Positions 14,416 to 22,671 of a stretch of 37,070 bases of DNA are shown piece by piece. Made by a program: the position numbers and the translations under genes. The stretch comes from Eubacteriales bacterium. Lineage in GTDB: Bacteria; Bacillota; Clostridia; Lachnospirales; Lachnospiraceae. The notes under the pieces were generated by a model. It had not been told where the DNA came from and made no database searches. It saw nothing but the letters and a program-made list of their open reading frames with translations. The stretch covers positions 1 to 37,070 of the forward strand of contig JAUNPJ010000037.1 of NCBI GenBank assembly GCA_030536755.1. The letters run 5' to 3'. Numbering within the stretch: position 1 is the stretch's first letter; every line of letters begins with the position of its first letter.

Positions 14416-15675
14416 ATGAAGAGAAAATGGATGATTCTATATATTATATTGTTTTTTTGCATTTGTACGATTCCCACAGCCGGATACCTGATAGCGGGAG
14501 CGGAGGGGAATTTTGAAGAAAATTTTGGTTTCAGAAAGGAACTGATTACAGCCAACAGTCAGATTTTGGCAAAAATATTCCAGACTTCTTCGGATGATGG
14601 TGTAATTGTGGGCGAGCAGGGATGGCTGTATTATAAAGATTCTTTAGAGGATTATCAGGGAATGAAAAATATGAGTGAACGCCAGCTGTTTGACGCAGCA
14701 CATACGCTTTCGATGATGCAGGAGTATGTGGAGAGTAAAGGTCTGGCGTTTGCTTTTGCGATTGCTCCGAATAAGAATTCCCTTTATGGAGAAGATATGC
14801 CTTATTATTATCGTGGATTTCGCGAACAGGAGAACAATAGAGTAAGGCTGATCCCTTATCTGGAAGAAGAAGGCATTCATTATGCAGACTTGTATGAAGC
14901 GTTTTCTGACCAGGAGAAAGTTTTGTATCACAAACAGGATTCTCATTGGAACAATGAGGGAGCGGCTTTGGCGGCTGACTCAATCCTGTCCTGTTTAGGC
15001 AAAGAACATTCCGGTTACAGCAATGCAAAAAATTATGTAAAAAAAGATTTTGAGGGTGATCTGGCGGCGATGCTTTATCCCGCGGCAATTCCGAAAGAGA
15101 ATGAGATTTATTATGAAAAGAAGCCGGATTTTACTTACACACAAGAAGTTGAAAGTAATTTTGATCCCAAGATTTATACAGAGAGTGCAAAGGGGAAGGG
15201 AAGCCTGGTGATGTATCGGGATTCTTTTGGAAATGCACTTCTTCCGTTTATGGCAGAGGCGTATGCGCAGGCTTATTTTTCCAGAGCCGTGCCGTATCAG
15301 ATTTCCGATATTTTTTCCTGTCATGCAGATACACTTGTAATCGAGCGGGCGGAACGGTTTATTCCGGAATTGGCAGAGAATGCGCCGGTGATGCCTGCTC
15401 CTATTGAAAATGGAAAACTTTGGGATGACGAGATATTTACAGAGGAGATACAAGATCTGGAAGTCGTCAATCAGGGCGTTTATACGAAGGTCAAGGGGAC
15501 AATTCCGAATGAACGGTTGGAAACAAAGTCACGGATTTTGATTCGTGTAAATGAGCTTGTTTTGTATGAGGCTTTCCCTGTGTCAACAGATGGACAAGAG
15601 GGATTTGAGTGCTATCTGCTCACCAAAACATTGAAAGAAGACAATACGTTTGAACTGGGTATTGTTTCTGAATAA
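14416..15675 (+). CDS. AlgJ/AlgX-like SGNH-type partner of the MBOAT acyltransferase
   Basis: 419 residues: one N-terminal membrane anchor (about 6-27, WMILYIILFFCICTI) and an extracytoplasmic domain. It contains GWLYYKDSLEDYQG, a D175-S-H177-W motif (KQDSHWNNEGA) and Y-R-D269-S270-F-G, the layout of AlgJ/AlgX/DHHW proteins, in which DxH and Ser form the catalytic set. It should take the acyl group delivered by the MBOAT protein and place it on the final acceptor outside the cell. The start at 14416 follows AGGGGGC; an in-frame ATG at 14362 lies inside the previous gene and would spoil the anchor. The call is by motif and by pairing with the upstream gene. Confidence 0.87.
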   Translation: MKRKWMILYIILFFCICTIPTAGYLIAGAEGNFEENFGFRKELITANSQILAKIFQTSSDDGVIVGEQGWLYYKDSLEDYQGMKNMSERQLFDAAHTLSMMQEYVESKGLAFAFAIAPNKNSLYGEDMPYYYRGFREQENNRVRLIPYLEEEGIHYADLYEAFSDQEKVLYHKQDSHWNNEGAALAADSILSCLGKEHSGYSNAKNYVKKDFEGDLAAMLYPAAIPKENEIYYEKKPDFTYTQEVESNFDPKIYTESAKGKGSLVMYRDSFGNALLPFMAEAYAQAYFSRAVPYQISDIFSCHADTLVIERAERFIPELAENAPVMPAPIENGKLWDDEIFTEEIQDLEVVNQGVYTKVKGTIPNERLETKSRILIRVNELVLYEAFPVSTDGQEGFECYLLTKTLKEDNTFELGIVSE

Positions 15676-15702
15676 CTTGAAGAGAAAAGTGAGGAAAAAG
15701 CA

Positions 15703-16428
15703 ATGAAAAAGAAATGTTTGATTATGATGTTAGCTGTTATGATGGCAGGTACTGTTTTTGTCGGCTGTGGAGAAAAGACAGAGACCGCAGCGGTAGAAAC
15801 TCCAAAAGCGACAGAGATTCCGAAAGCGACAGAGACTCCAAAAGAGACAGAAACACCTGCACCGACGGAAACTCCGGAGGAGACGATGGTTATGTATACG
15901 CTTGCAAATGTGCCTCTTCGCGCAGATAAGAGTAAGAATGCAGAAAAACTGGATACGGTTCCAGTCAATACAGATGTTGAGATTCTGGAAGAGGGAGATA
16001 CTTGGTGTCATGTCAATACGGGGGCTGCGGAAGGATATATTGCACGCAGATTTTTGAGTTCTGATAAAAAAGAAGCAGAGGCAGCAGCGAAAAAGATAGA
16101 AGAAGCCAAAGCACAGGAAAAGGCAGAGAAAGAAGCTGCGGAAAAAGCTGCAAAGGAGCAGGCTGAGAAGGAACAGGCAGAACAGGCAGCACGTGAGGCA
16201 GAAGAACAGGTAGCCGCAGAAGAAGCCGCCCGTATAGCGGAGGAAGAAGCGGCGAGAGCTGCACAGCAGCAGGCGGAAGCCGAAGCGCAGGAAGGAATGG
16301 TCATCGAGGAAATTCCGCAGGAAAGATATGAAGTAAGCAGGGAAAATTTTGATGACTGTGACGGAAGCGGTCATGGCTATGCGATCATTCATTATTCAGA
16401 TGGCAGTACCGAACAGGTGGAATATTAA
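15703..16428 (+). CDS. SH3-domain lipoprotein with Ala/Glu-rich helix
   Basis: 241 residues. A lipoprotein signal has Cys22 after FVG, and a Pro/Thr/Glu linker has repeated TPKATE-like units. A bacterial SH3 (SH3b) domain (about 65-117, YTLANVPLRADKSKNAEKL..GYIARRFLS) is followed by a long, highly charged Ala/Glu/Lys helix (about 120-200), probably coiled-coil, and a short C-terminal unit (DDCDGSGHGYAIIHYSDGSTE). SH3b domains often bind peptidoglycan peptides; the helix would hold the C-terminal unit away from the membrane. The role of that C-terminal unit is unknown to me. It is probably the last gene of the operon that begins at 9196; the next gene has its own promoter. Confidence 0.85.
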   Translation: MKKKCLIMMLAVMMAGTVFVGCGEKTETAAVETPKATEIPKATETPKETETPAPTETPEETMVMYTLANVPLRADKSKNAEKLDTVPVNTDVEILEEGDTWCHVNTGAAEGYIARRFLSSDKKEAEAAAKKIEEAKAQEKAEKEAAEKAAKEQAEKEQAEQAAREAEEQVAAEEAARIAEEEAARAAQQQAEAEAQEGMVIEEIPQERYEVSRENFDDCDGSGHGYAIIHYSDGSTEQVEY

Positions 16429-16440
16429 GAATTTCAGTAG

Positions 16441-16469
16441 TTGTTATTTTCACTCTTTTCTTATATAAT
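16441..16469 (+). promoter_or_regulatory. Promoter of the D,D-carboxypeptidase gene
   Basis: TTGTTA (16441-16446), 17 bases, TATAAT (16464-16469). No hairpin terminator is visible between the lipoprotein stop and this promoter, so read-through is possible. Confidence 0.65.
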
Positions 16470-16534
16470 AAAGAAGTTGCAGAAGATGTAAGTATACAAG
16501 CAGATATTTATAGATATAAGAAAGGCAGAACAGA

Positions 16535-17791
16535 ATGAGAAAATTATGGAAAAAGCTTGTTGCCGGTGTGGCAATGTGTATTTTGACGATAACGACTGCG
16601 ATTGCGCCGGTTCAGGCAGCGGTAGAGAATGGAACTTCGTATCCGATTGAGAGTAACAATATTGCTAACTGGCCTCAGATGGGAGATATGTACTCGGAGG
16701 CGGCAGTCCTGATGGATGCGGATACAGGTGCTGTGCTGGTCAACAAAGGAATGTACGAAGCACGTTATCCGGCAAGCATCACCAAGGTGATGACAACATT
16801 GCTTGCACTGGAAAACAGCAAGCTGACGGATGAAGTAACCTTTACAGAGGAAGGCCTTGCCCGTATGGTGGAGGGGACGAATATCGAATCCCAGGTGGGT
16901 GAGATACTCACTATGGAGCAGGCCTTAAACATCGTTATGATGGTGTCGGCCAATGAGGTGGCTGCCCAGGTAGCGATTCAGGTAGCCGGATCGGAGGCTG
17001 CCTTTGCAGAAATGATGAATCAGAAGGCTGCGCAGCTTGGATGCAAGAATACGCATTTTAACAACGCCAGCGGTCTTCCGGATGAGAATCATTATACTTG
17101 TGCCTATGATATGGCTTTGATTTTCCAGGAGGCTTTGAAAAATGAAGAGTTCCGGAAAATCATAGAAACAAGAACTTATACGCTTCCTGCCACAAATAAG
17201 CATGCAGAGCCAAGGGCATATTCCACGCATCTGCCTCTTGTCTCTACGGCTGCACCGGAATATTATGCGGACTGTATTGGAGGAAAGACCGGTGTGACAC
17301 AGGTAGCATTGAATACACTGGTGACGGCATCTGCAAGAGACGGAAAAACTTTGATTGCTGTGACGCTGCGTGCAGATCCGGGACAGGTTTGTGCTGACTC
17401 CACTGCGATGTATGAATATGGATTTAATAATTTTACCAAAATAGAGCTGGACGGCGGTTCTGTTATGGTTCCGAACGGAGTGAAAGAGGCAGATTTACAT
17501 ACGACCAATGAGAATCGCAATGGCGTGCTGCTCAATCATTATTATTATGGCGATAAATATGTGGGAACAGCAGAGGTAAGCGTTCCAGAAGAGACAGAAA
17601 CTCCAGAAGAGGAAGAGATGCAGCCGCAGGAAGACGACAGCCAGATGGATGAGGAAGTGGTCAGTGATTCTGTGTTTAATAATCCGATGCTTGATCACAA
17701 AGGGTTTGCAGTGACGGTTGGTGTTCTGGGTGGTTTGATTATTTTAGGAATTCTTTCTATTTTTATCACATTGCTGACCAGAAGACGCTAA
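16535..17791 (+). CDS. D-alanyl-D-alanine carboxypeptidase (peptidase S11, DacA/PBP5 type)
   Basis: 418 residues. A signal peptide (to about Ala29) precedes an S11 catalytic domain with S81-I-T-K84, S138-A-N140 and K251-T-G253. A C-terminal beta domain and an acidic stretch (about 350-385) lead to a C-terminal transmembrane segment (VGVLGGLIILGILSIFITLL) with RRR, rather than the amphipathic helix of classical PBP5. It trims the terminal D-Ala from peptidoglycan stem peptides on the outer face of the membrane. It lies between the exported/O-acylation operon and the ATP-grasp operon, with its own promoter. The product name is firm; the exact paralog (dacA, dacB, dacF) is not. Confidence 0.93.
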   Translation: MRKLWKKLVAGVAMCILTITTAIAPVQAAVENGTSYPIESNNIANWPQMGDMYSEAAVLMDADTGAVLVNKGMYEARYPASITKVMTTLLALENSKLTDEVTFTEEGLARMVEGTNIESQVGEILTMEQALNIVMMVSANEVAAQVAIQVAGSEAAFAEMMNQKAAQLGCKNTHFNNASGLPDENHYTCAYDMALIFQEALKNEEFRKIIETRTYTLPATNKHAEPRAYSTHLPLVSTAAPEYYADCIGGKTGVTQVALNTLVTASARDGKTLIAVTLRADPGQVCADSTAMYEYGFNNFTKIELDGGSVMVPNGVKEADLHTTNENRNGVLLNHYYYGDKYVGTAEVSVPEETETPEEEEMQPQEDDSQMDEEVVSDSVFNNPMLDHKGFAVTVGVLGGLIILGILSIFITLLTRRR

Positions 17792-17819
17792 AAATGTAAA
17801 AAACTGTTAGAAATCACAC

Positions 17820-17848
17820 TTGACAGTTAGACTCGACTATTGTATTAT
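17820..17848 (+). promoter_or_regulatory. Strong promoter before the ATP-grasp operon
   Basis: TTGACA (17820-17825), 17 bases, TATTAT (17843-17848): nearly perfect consensus. The predicted start, near 17855, is only a few bases before the terminator hairpin at 17862, and the first start codon is at 18016, giving a leader of about 160 bases. Confidence 0.75.
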
Positions 17849-17861
17849 GTTTTGTAAGCAA

Positions 17862-17891
17862 AGGCGCCCGAATCGAAAGCGGGCGCTTTTT
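17862..17891 (+). terminator. Intrinsic terminator at the start of the operon leader
   Basis: GCGCCCG (17864-17870) pairs exactly with CGGGCGC (17880-17886), followed by five T. It may simply end the carboxypeptidase transcript, but because the consensus promoter lies upstream of it, transcripts for the next operon must pass through it. Confidence 0.85.
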
Positions 17892-17910
17892 GAATTTATA
17901 TGGCCTTGAA

Positions 17911-17987
17911 AGGGTTCGGGGGAACTTTTTCAGACATTGGAACGAGGATGTTCTTTTTCGTGATGAGCGAATAGAGCATCTTTTTTT
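17911..17987 (+). terminator. Two further terminator-like hairpins in the operon leader
   Basis: AGGGTTC (17911-17917) can pair with GAACTTT (17922-17928) using two G-U pairs, with T's around its 3' side. GATGTTCT (17947-17954) pairs with AGAGCATC (17973-17980), one G-U, followed by seven T (17981-17987). Together with 17862-17891 this makes three stacked hairpins with U-tracts before the first gene. No T-box AGGGTGG element or known riboswitch core is visible. Confidence 0.5.
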
Positions 17988-18015
17988 ATTAGAAATTGAG
18001 GAAAGAGGTGGGAGT

Positions 18016-19332
18016 ATGAATGAATTAATGGAGCATACACAGGAAATTAACAATCTTTTATCCAGATATGGTGTGAAATTCGGCATTTATAAAAACAATA
18101 CGTTCCATGAACAGCTGTTTCCATTTGATGCTGTACCAAGAGTCATCACCCATGAGGAGTATGTGAAGCTGGAAAAAGGTTTGATTCAGAGAGTGGATGC
18201 GCTGAATCTGTTTTTAAAGGACATTTACACAGACAAAAAGATCATCAAGGATGGCATTGTACCGGAGGATTTTGTTTTTCTTTCTTCCGGTTATCTCCCT
18301 CAGTGTGAGGGAATCGTTCCTCCAAAAGGGATTTTCAGCCATATTTCGGGAATTGATCTTGTTCAGGCAAAAGACAAATCCTGGTACATACTGGAGGACA
18401 ATCTGCGTGTTCCTTCCGGAGCATCGTATCCTTTGATTGCAAGAGAATTATGCAGGAGAGCTTCTCCGAAAACATTCCGAAACAACAAGATTGTAGACAA
18501 CAGAAATTATCATAAACTTCTGCGCAGTACAATGGAAAATGTCAACTGCGGAGGCATTTCTGTCATTATGACACCGGGTCGTTACAATGCGGCATATTTT
18601 GAACATTCGTATCTTGCAGAGAGAAGCGGCTGTGTGCTTGCGATGTGCAACGATCTGTTTGTCGAGAAAAATCGTCTGTATTATCGTGATTACAAGGGCG
18701 ACAAACAGCAGGTTGGTGCTATTTATCGAAGAATTTCTGATGAATATCTCGATCCTCTTACTTTCTACAGTCAGTCACTGATTGGCGTGCCGGGAATCAT
18801 GGATGCTTATCGTGCCGGAAATGTAGCAATCATAAACGCACCTGGAAACGGTGTGGCGGATGACAAGGGTATTTATTATTTTGTACCGAAAATGATTAAA
18901 TACTATCTTGACGAAGAACCAATTCTCAAGAACGCACCGACATATCTGCCGTTCTATGAAGAGGACAGAAAGTATGTGCTGGAGCATCTGGACAGGCTGG
19001 TCATCAAAGATGTTGCAGAGGCAGGAGGCTATGGAGTTGTTTTTGGAAGTGATCTTTCCAAAGAACAGCTGGCAGATATGAAGAAACTGGTGGAAAAAGA
19101 ATCCAGAAGATTTATCGCACAGGAGGTCATTGATTTCCTGGATCTGAAGATTATGGACGAGGATGGTGCACTGGTGCCGAGAAAAGCAGACCTTCGTGCA
19201 TTTGTATTGAGTGGAGAGTCAACAAAAGTATGGCCGAGCGGTCTTACCAGATTTTCCAGAAATCCGGATTCATTTGTTGTAAACTCATCACAGGGAGGAG
19301 GATTTAAAGACACATGGGTATTATCTCAGTAG
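18016..19332 (+). CDS. Circularly permuted ATP-grasp protein (CP_ATPgrasp_2, DUF404/DUF407 type)
   Basis: 438 residues, cytoplasmic. It has family landmarks such as FPFDAVPRVI, GIDLVQAKDKSWYILEDNLRVPSGASYP, NGVADDKGIYYFVPKMI, VIKDVAEAGGYGVVFG and FIAQEVIDFLDL..LRAFVL, which carry the nucleotide- and Mg-binding residues. ATP-grasp enzymes join a carboxylate to an amine through an acyl phosphate, and this family is known to travel with alpha-E and transglutaminase-like genes in predicted peptide-synthesis loci. The ATG at 18016 follows AGAGGTGG. The open frame extends upstream to 17890 but has no ATG and would begin inside the terminator T-run. It overlaps the alpha-E gene by 19 bases, so the two should be made together. 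Confidence 0.88.
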   Translation: MNELMEHTQEINNLLSRYGVKFGIYKNNTFHEQLFPFDAVPRVITHEEYVKLEKGLIQRVDALNLFLKDIYTDKKIIKDGIVPEDFVFLSSGYLPQCEGIVPPKGIFSHISGIDLVQAKDKSWYILEDNLRVPSGASYPLIARELCRRASPKTFRNNKIVDNRNYHKLLRSTMENVNCGGISVIMTPGRYNAAYFEHSYLAERSGCVLAMCNDLFVEKNRLYYRDYKGDKQQVGAIYRRISDEYLDPLTFYSQSLIGVPGIMDAYRAGNVAIINAPGNGVADDKGIYYFVPKMIKYYLDEEPILKNAPTYLPFYEEDRKYVLEHLDRLVIKDVAEAGGYGVVFGSDLSKEQLADMKKLVEKESRRFIAQEVIDFLDLKIMDEDGALVPRKADLRAFVLSGESTKVWPSGLTRFSRNPDSFVVNSSQGGGFKDTWVLSQ

Positions 19333-19997
19333 AAAAAGCAGATCATCTGTTCTGGCTTGGAAGATATACAGAGCGTGTGTTTACCACGCTTCGGAAATTC
19401 TTTCATGTCTATGACAACATGATCGATACACAGGAAATTGAACGTTTATATGGGGAGTATTGCGAACGGCTTTCCATTCCTAATATTTACACGGCAGATA
19501 CGTTTGTACAGAAATATTTATTTGACAAAGAAAATCCAGATTCCATGCGTGCCAACATGGAACGGGCTTATGACAATGCAATCGTGCTTCGCGATGAATT
19601 GACAAGTAATGCATTAGCCTATATACAATTATCTCTGGATGTGTTAAAATCAGCAGAAGGAAAAGGCGCTCCTATTTTTAAACTTCAGCCGGTCATTGAT
19701 TATCTGTTTGCTTTCTGGGGCTGCATTGATGATTATGTGGAAAATGAAGAGTGCAGAAATATCATTAAGGCAGGGAAGTATGTAGAACGCCTGGACTTGT
19801 ATTTACGTCTGGAATATCACACAAAAGATATTGAGAAGGAATTCTGTAAGCTGGAAAAACGTCTGGTCAAATCAGGACTCCCCGTAAATACAAAAAAATT
19901 AAACCGTCTCAAAGCGATTATTGCCAAACAGGAGGAGTGGAGCAGCTGCTATTTCGAGGCATTAAGCTGCTTGGGCGGAATTCTTGAGGTGATGTAA
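19314..19997 (+). CDS. Alpha-E domain protein (DUF403)
   Basis: 227 residues, predicted all-helical and cytoplasmic. It opens with the family-typical GIISVEKADHLFWLGRYTERV, with later FWGCIDDYVENEECRNIIKAGKYVERLDLYLRLEY, a repeat of the same GRY/GKY-xER pattern. Alpha-E proteins are nearly always encoded beside circularly permuted ATP-grasp proteins and are thought to work with them. No catalytic residues are established for the family as far as I know. The start codon lies within the end of the ATP-grasp gene, which supports translational coupling. Confidence 0.87.
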   Translation: MGIISVEKADHLFWLGRYTERVFTTLRKFFHVYDNMIDTQEIERLYGEYCERLSIPNIYTADTFVQKYLFDKENPDSMRANMERAYDNAIVLRDELTSNALAYIQLSLDVLKSAEGKGAPIFKLQPVIDYLFAFWGCIDDYVENEECRNIIKAGKYVERLDLYLRLEYHTKDIEKEFCKLEKRLVKSGLPVNTKKLNRLKAIIAKQEEWSSCYFEALSCLGGILEVM

Positions 19998-20001
19998 AAA
20001 A

Positions 20002-20778
20002 ATGAGAAAACTGCGATTTTTATACCGCACGATTCTGAAATTCGATACGCCGGTGCGCGGACATTCCTTTGCCATTCGCTGTATTCCGCCAACCAATCAG
20101 GTGCAGCGGGTGAATATTGAGGAACGTTACGTGACTCCGGCGGACTGCATCAATGAAGTGATGGACGGATTTGGAAATCTCAGATATGTGGGAAGAATCA
20201 ACGATTATCATACTGGATTTGAATATGGTGTGAGAGGTACGGCTGTTGTACAGTCCATGCAGGTGCAAAAAGAATCTCTGCACGGTATGTACAAGTATCC
20301 ATCCGCCTTTACCGGTTTCGCTCCATCGATCAGAGCGTTTTATGAAAGTCTTTCTGTTCCGGAGACAGATGCATTGTCCAGAGCGGTTTTTCTGATGCAT
20401 GCGCTGTATGATGCCATGCAGTATGAACCTGGAAGCACCAGCATCTACACCACGGCTGGAGAGGCTTTTGAAAAACGAAAAGGCGTGTGTCAGGATTATG
20501 CACATATTTTAATTGTGCTCTGTAAAATGGCCGGGATTCCTGCCAGATATGTGGTCGGAATGATGATCGGGGAAGGCTATACGCATGCATGGGTGGAAAT
20601 CTACACGGGAGAGGGCTGGTATGGTCTGGATCCGACCAATAATCTTCATATTGATGATTACTATATTAAAATTGCTCACGGCAGAGATTATGCGGACTGC
20701 ATTGTAGACCGGGGAATTTTTAACGGTTTTACAAATCAGGAGCAGGAGATTATCGTGAGCGTGGAGGAAATCTCATGA
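20002..20778 (+). CDS. Cytoplasmic transglutaminase-like cysteine protease
   Basis: 258 residues with no signal peptide, unlike the exported transglutaminase-like proteins elsewhere in the window. An N-terminal beta domain (about 1-100, typical of Bact_transglu_N partners) precedes a transglutaminase core with Cys163 (RKGVCQDYAH), His195 (GYTHAWVEIY) and Asp210 (GLDPTNN). These are textbook motifs for the type found with ATP-grasp/alpha-E genes. It probably processes or transfers the peptide or amide product of the operon. It begins 4 bases after the alpha-E stop and overlaps the next gene by 4 bases (ATGA). Confidence 0.9.
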   Translation: MRKLRFLYRTILKFDTPVRGHSFAIRCIPPTNQVQRVNIEERYVTPADCINEVMDGFGNLRYVGRINDYHTGFEYGVRGTAVVQSMQVQKESLHGMYKYPSAFTGFAPSIRAFYESLSVPETDALSRAVFLMHALYDAMQYEPGSTSIYTTAGEAFEKRKGVCQDYAHILIVLCKMAGIPARYVVGMMIGEGYTHAWVEIYTGEGWYGLDPTNNLHIDDYYIKIAHGRDYADCIVDRGIFNGFTNQEQEIIVSVEEIS

Positions 20779-21713
20779 TTGAGAATGTAGTATCTATAGA
20801 ATTGCCTGTAGATGAGAAATTACTGATTCAGAAAAACAGAATGGAACCGCTGGAAATGACAGGTTCTGAAAAAAGGATTACGATTGTAACAGGAACACAT
20901 GGGGACGAGCTGGAAGGACAGTTTGTATGTTATGAGATTCTGCGCCGTATTCGCGAACATATGGAATGCCTGCATGGAATTGTGGATGTTTTTCCGGCGT
21001 TTAACCCTCTTGGAATTGATTCGATCACAAGGGGAATTCCCATGTTTGATCTGGATATGAACCGCATTTTTCCTGGAAATCCCAAAGGAAATCTGCCCGA
21101 GTATCTGACTTCGCAGCTGGTGGATGACATTGTAGGTTCTGACCTGTGCGTGGATATTCATGCGAGCAATATTTATCTTCAGGAAGTGCCGCAGGTGCGT
21201 ATGAGTGAGATCACGCAGGAAAAACTGATGCCATTTGCGAAAGAGATTAATGTGGATTTTGTCTGGGTGCATCCGTCAGCAACAGTTCTGGAATCTACAC
21301 TGGCACACAGCCTGAATATGCTTGGTGTTCCAACACTTGTTGTCGAGATGGGTGTGGGAATGCGTATCACGAAAGAATACTGCTACCAGCTGGTAGAGGG
21401 TATTTTTCATACAATGAAAAAAATGGGAATCTGGAGCGGAGAGACAAAGCCCGTTCGCGAGCCAATTGTTTCCCGCGACGGAGAAGTCGGTTTTGTCAAT
21501 GCCGAGGCGTCCGGAATTTTTGTGCCGAAGGTTCCGATCTGGACGTATGTGGAGGAAGGAGAGCATATCGGGGATATTTTGAATCCGCTTACGGGCCTGA
21601 TTGAGCATCGCGTTGTGTCACCCTGTTCAGGTATGCTGTTTACCGTGCGTGAATACCCGATCGTGTATCATGGATCGCTGATGGCGAGAGTGCTGGGAGG
21701 TGTGCGTGTATGA
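20775..21713 (+). CDS. M14 succinylglutamate desuccinylase/aspartoacylase-like metallohydrolase
   Basis: 312 residues. The zinc site is complete: His42 and Glu45 in GTHGDELEG and His129 in CVDIHAS, with catalytic Glu191 in VVEMGVG. The MNRIFPGN motif of the family is also present, and the C-terminal part (about 235-312) is a barrel/hybrid-like beta domain (GIFVPKVPIWTYVEEGEHIG). Relatives remove acyl groups from amino acids (N-acetylaspartate, N-succinylglutamate). Here it is likely to act on an acylated or amide-linked amino acid made or used by the ATP-grasp system. Translationally coupled to both neighbours by 4-base overlaps. Confidence 0.9.
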   Translation: MIENVVSIELPVDEKLLIQKNRMEPLEMTGSEKRITIVTGTHGDELEGQFVCYEILRRIREHMECLHGIVDVFPAFNPLGIDSITRGIPMFDLDMNRIFPGNPKGNLPEYLTSQLVDDIVGSDLCVDIHASNIYLQEVPQVRMSEITQEKLMPFAKEINVDFVWVHPSATVLESTLAHSLNMLGVPTLVVEMGVGMRITKEYCYQLVEGIFHTMKKMGIWSGETKPVREPIVSRDGEVGFVNAEASGIFVPKVPIWTYVEEGEHIGDILNPLTGLIEHRVVSPCSGMLFTVREYPIVYHGSLMARVLGGVRV

Positions 21714-22645
21714 GAAAAGAAGTGATTTATTCCCTGAAAGCTCCCTACAGAGATGAACTTCGTGTCAGTGGCTATTATTTCGGATCTGGTGAGAAGTCTG
21801 CCTGCATTGTTGGTGCGATCCGTGGAAATGAAGTACAGCAGCTTTACATCTGTTCCCAGCTGATCAAAGCATTGAAGGAACTGGAAGCGCACGGTCATAT
21901 TGTGCAGAACAATGAGATTTTAGTGATTCCTTCCGTAAATCATTACTCCATGAATATTGGAAAGCGTTTCTGGGCCGTGGATAATACCGATATCAACCGT
22001 ATGTTTCCAGGTTATGACAGAGGTGAAACCACACAGAGAATTGCGGCGGGTGTATTTGAAAAGGCACAGCATTATAATTATGGTATTCAGTTTGCAAGTT
22101 TTTATATGCCGGGTGATTTTGTTCCGCATGTGCGTATGATGGAGACGGGATATCAGAGCCCAAGTCTTGCAAATCTGTTCGGACTTCCCTATGTAGTGAT
22201 CCGAAAGCCGAAACCGATTGATACAACGACTTTGAATTATAACTGGCAGCTTTGGGATACCAATGCGTTTTCTGTTTATACGAACGAAACAGATCTTGTG
22301 GATGAAGAATCTGCAAAACAGGCAGTATCAGCTGTATTAAGGTTCTTGACGAGAATGGGTATTATTCGTTATAATTGTCATAGTGGTTACATCGCAAGCG
22401 TGATTGAAGAAGAAGAACTTACTACTGTCCATGCAAATGCAGGCGGAATTTTCCGCAGAAAGAAATTTCCTGGGCAGGAGGTTCATCACGGAGAAGTTAT
22501 CGCAGAAATCTTAGACCCCTACGAAGGGGTTGTGAAAGCACAGGTGCTGTCCCCAACAGATGGCGTAATCTTTTTCTCTCATAAGAAACCACTGGTGATG
22601 GAGCATGATGTAGTATGCAGAATTATCAGAAGGCTCCACGAATAA
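21710..22645 (+). CDS. M14 aspartoacylase-like paralog lacking zinc-binding histidines (probable pseudo-enzyme)
   Basis: 311 residues, colinear with the preceding protein: VGAIRGNEVQQLY, TDINRMFPGYDRG, GIQFASFYMPGDF, YTNETDLVD, then the same C-terminal beta domain (GGIFRRKKFPGQEVHHGEVI). At the zinc positions the first His is Arg38 (GNE keeps Glu41) and the second His is Phe128 in IQFAS; the presumed catalytic Glu is kept as Glu193. With two of three metal ligands gone it should not bind zinc in the usual way. It may be a regulatory or structural partner of the upstream enzyme, or have a changed active site. The frame is clean and coupled (ATGA overlap), so it is not a decaying gene. Confidence 0.85.
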   Translation: MRKEVIYSLKAPYRDELRVSGYYFGSGEKSACIVGAIRGNEVQQLYICSQLIKALKELEAHGHIVQNNEILVIPSVNHYSMNIGKRFWAVDNTDINRMFPGYDRGETTQRIAAGVFEKAQHYNYGIQFASFYMPGDFVPHVRMMETGYQSPSLANLFGLPYVVIRKPKPIDTTTLNYNWQLWDTNAFSVYTNETDLVDEESAKQAVSAVLRFLTRMGIIRYNCHSGYIASVIEEEELTTVHANAGGIFRRKKFPGQEVHHGEVIAEILDPYEGVVKAQVLSPTDGVIFFSHKKPLVMEHDVVCRIIRRLHE

Positions 22646-22671
22646 TTACATAATCGAAGGGAGAAAAAACA

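Noticed and set aside
13011-15675. dlt (D-alanylation of teichoic acid) operon
   Set aside because: No dltA, dltC or DltD-type gene is present; the partner has AlgJ/AlgX-type DSHW and YRDSFG motifs.
15730-16392. 220-codon minus-strand frame opposite the SH3 lipoprotein
   Set aside because: Low-complexity Cys/Phe/Leu composition is the shadow of the Ala/Glu-rich helix on the other strand.
17890-18015. N-terminal extension of the ATP-grasp protein
   Set aside because: The frame is open but contains no ATG, starts in a terminator T-run, and the ATG at 18016 has a ribosome-binding site.
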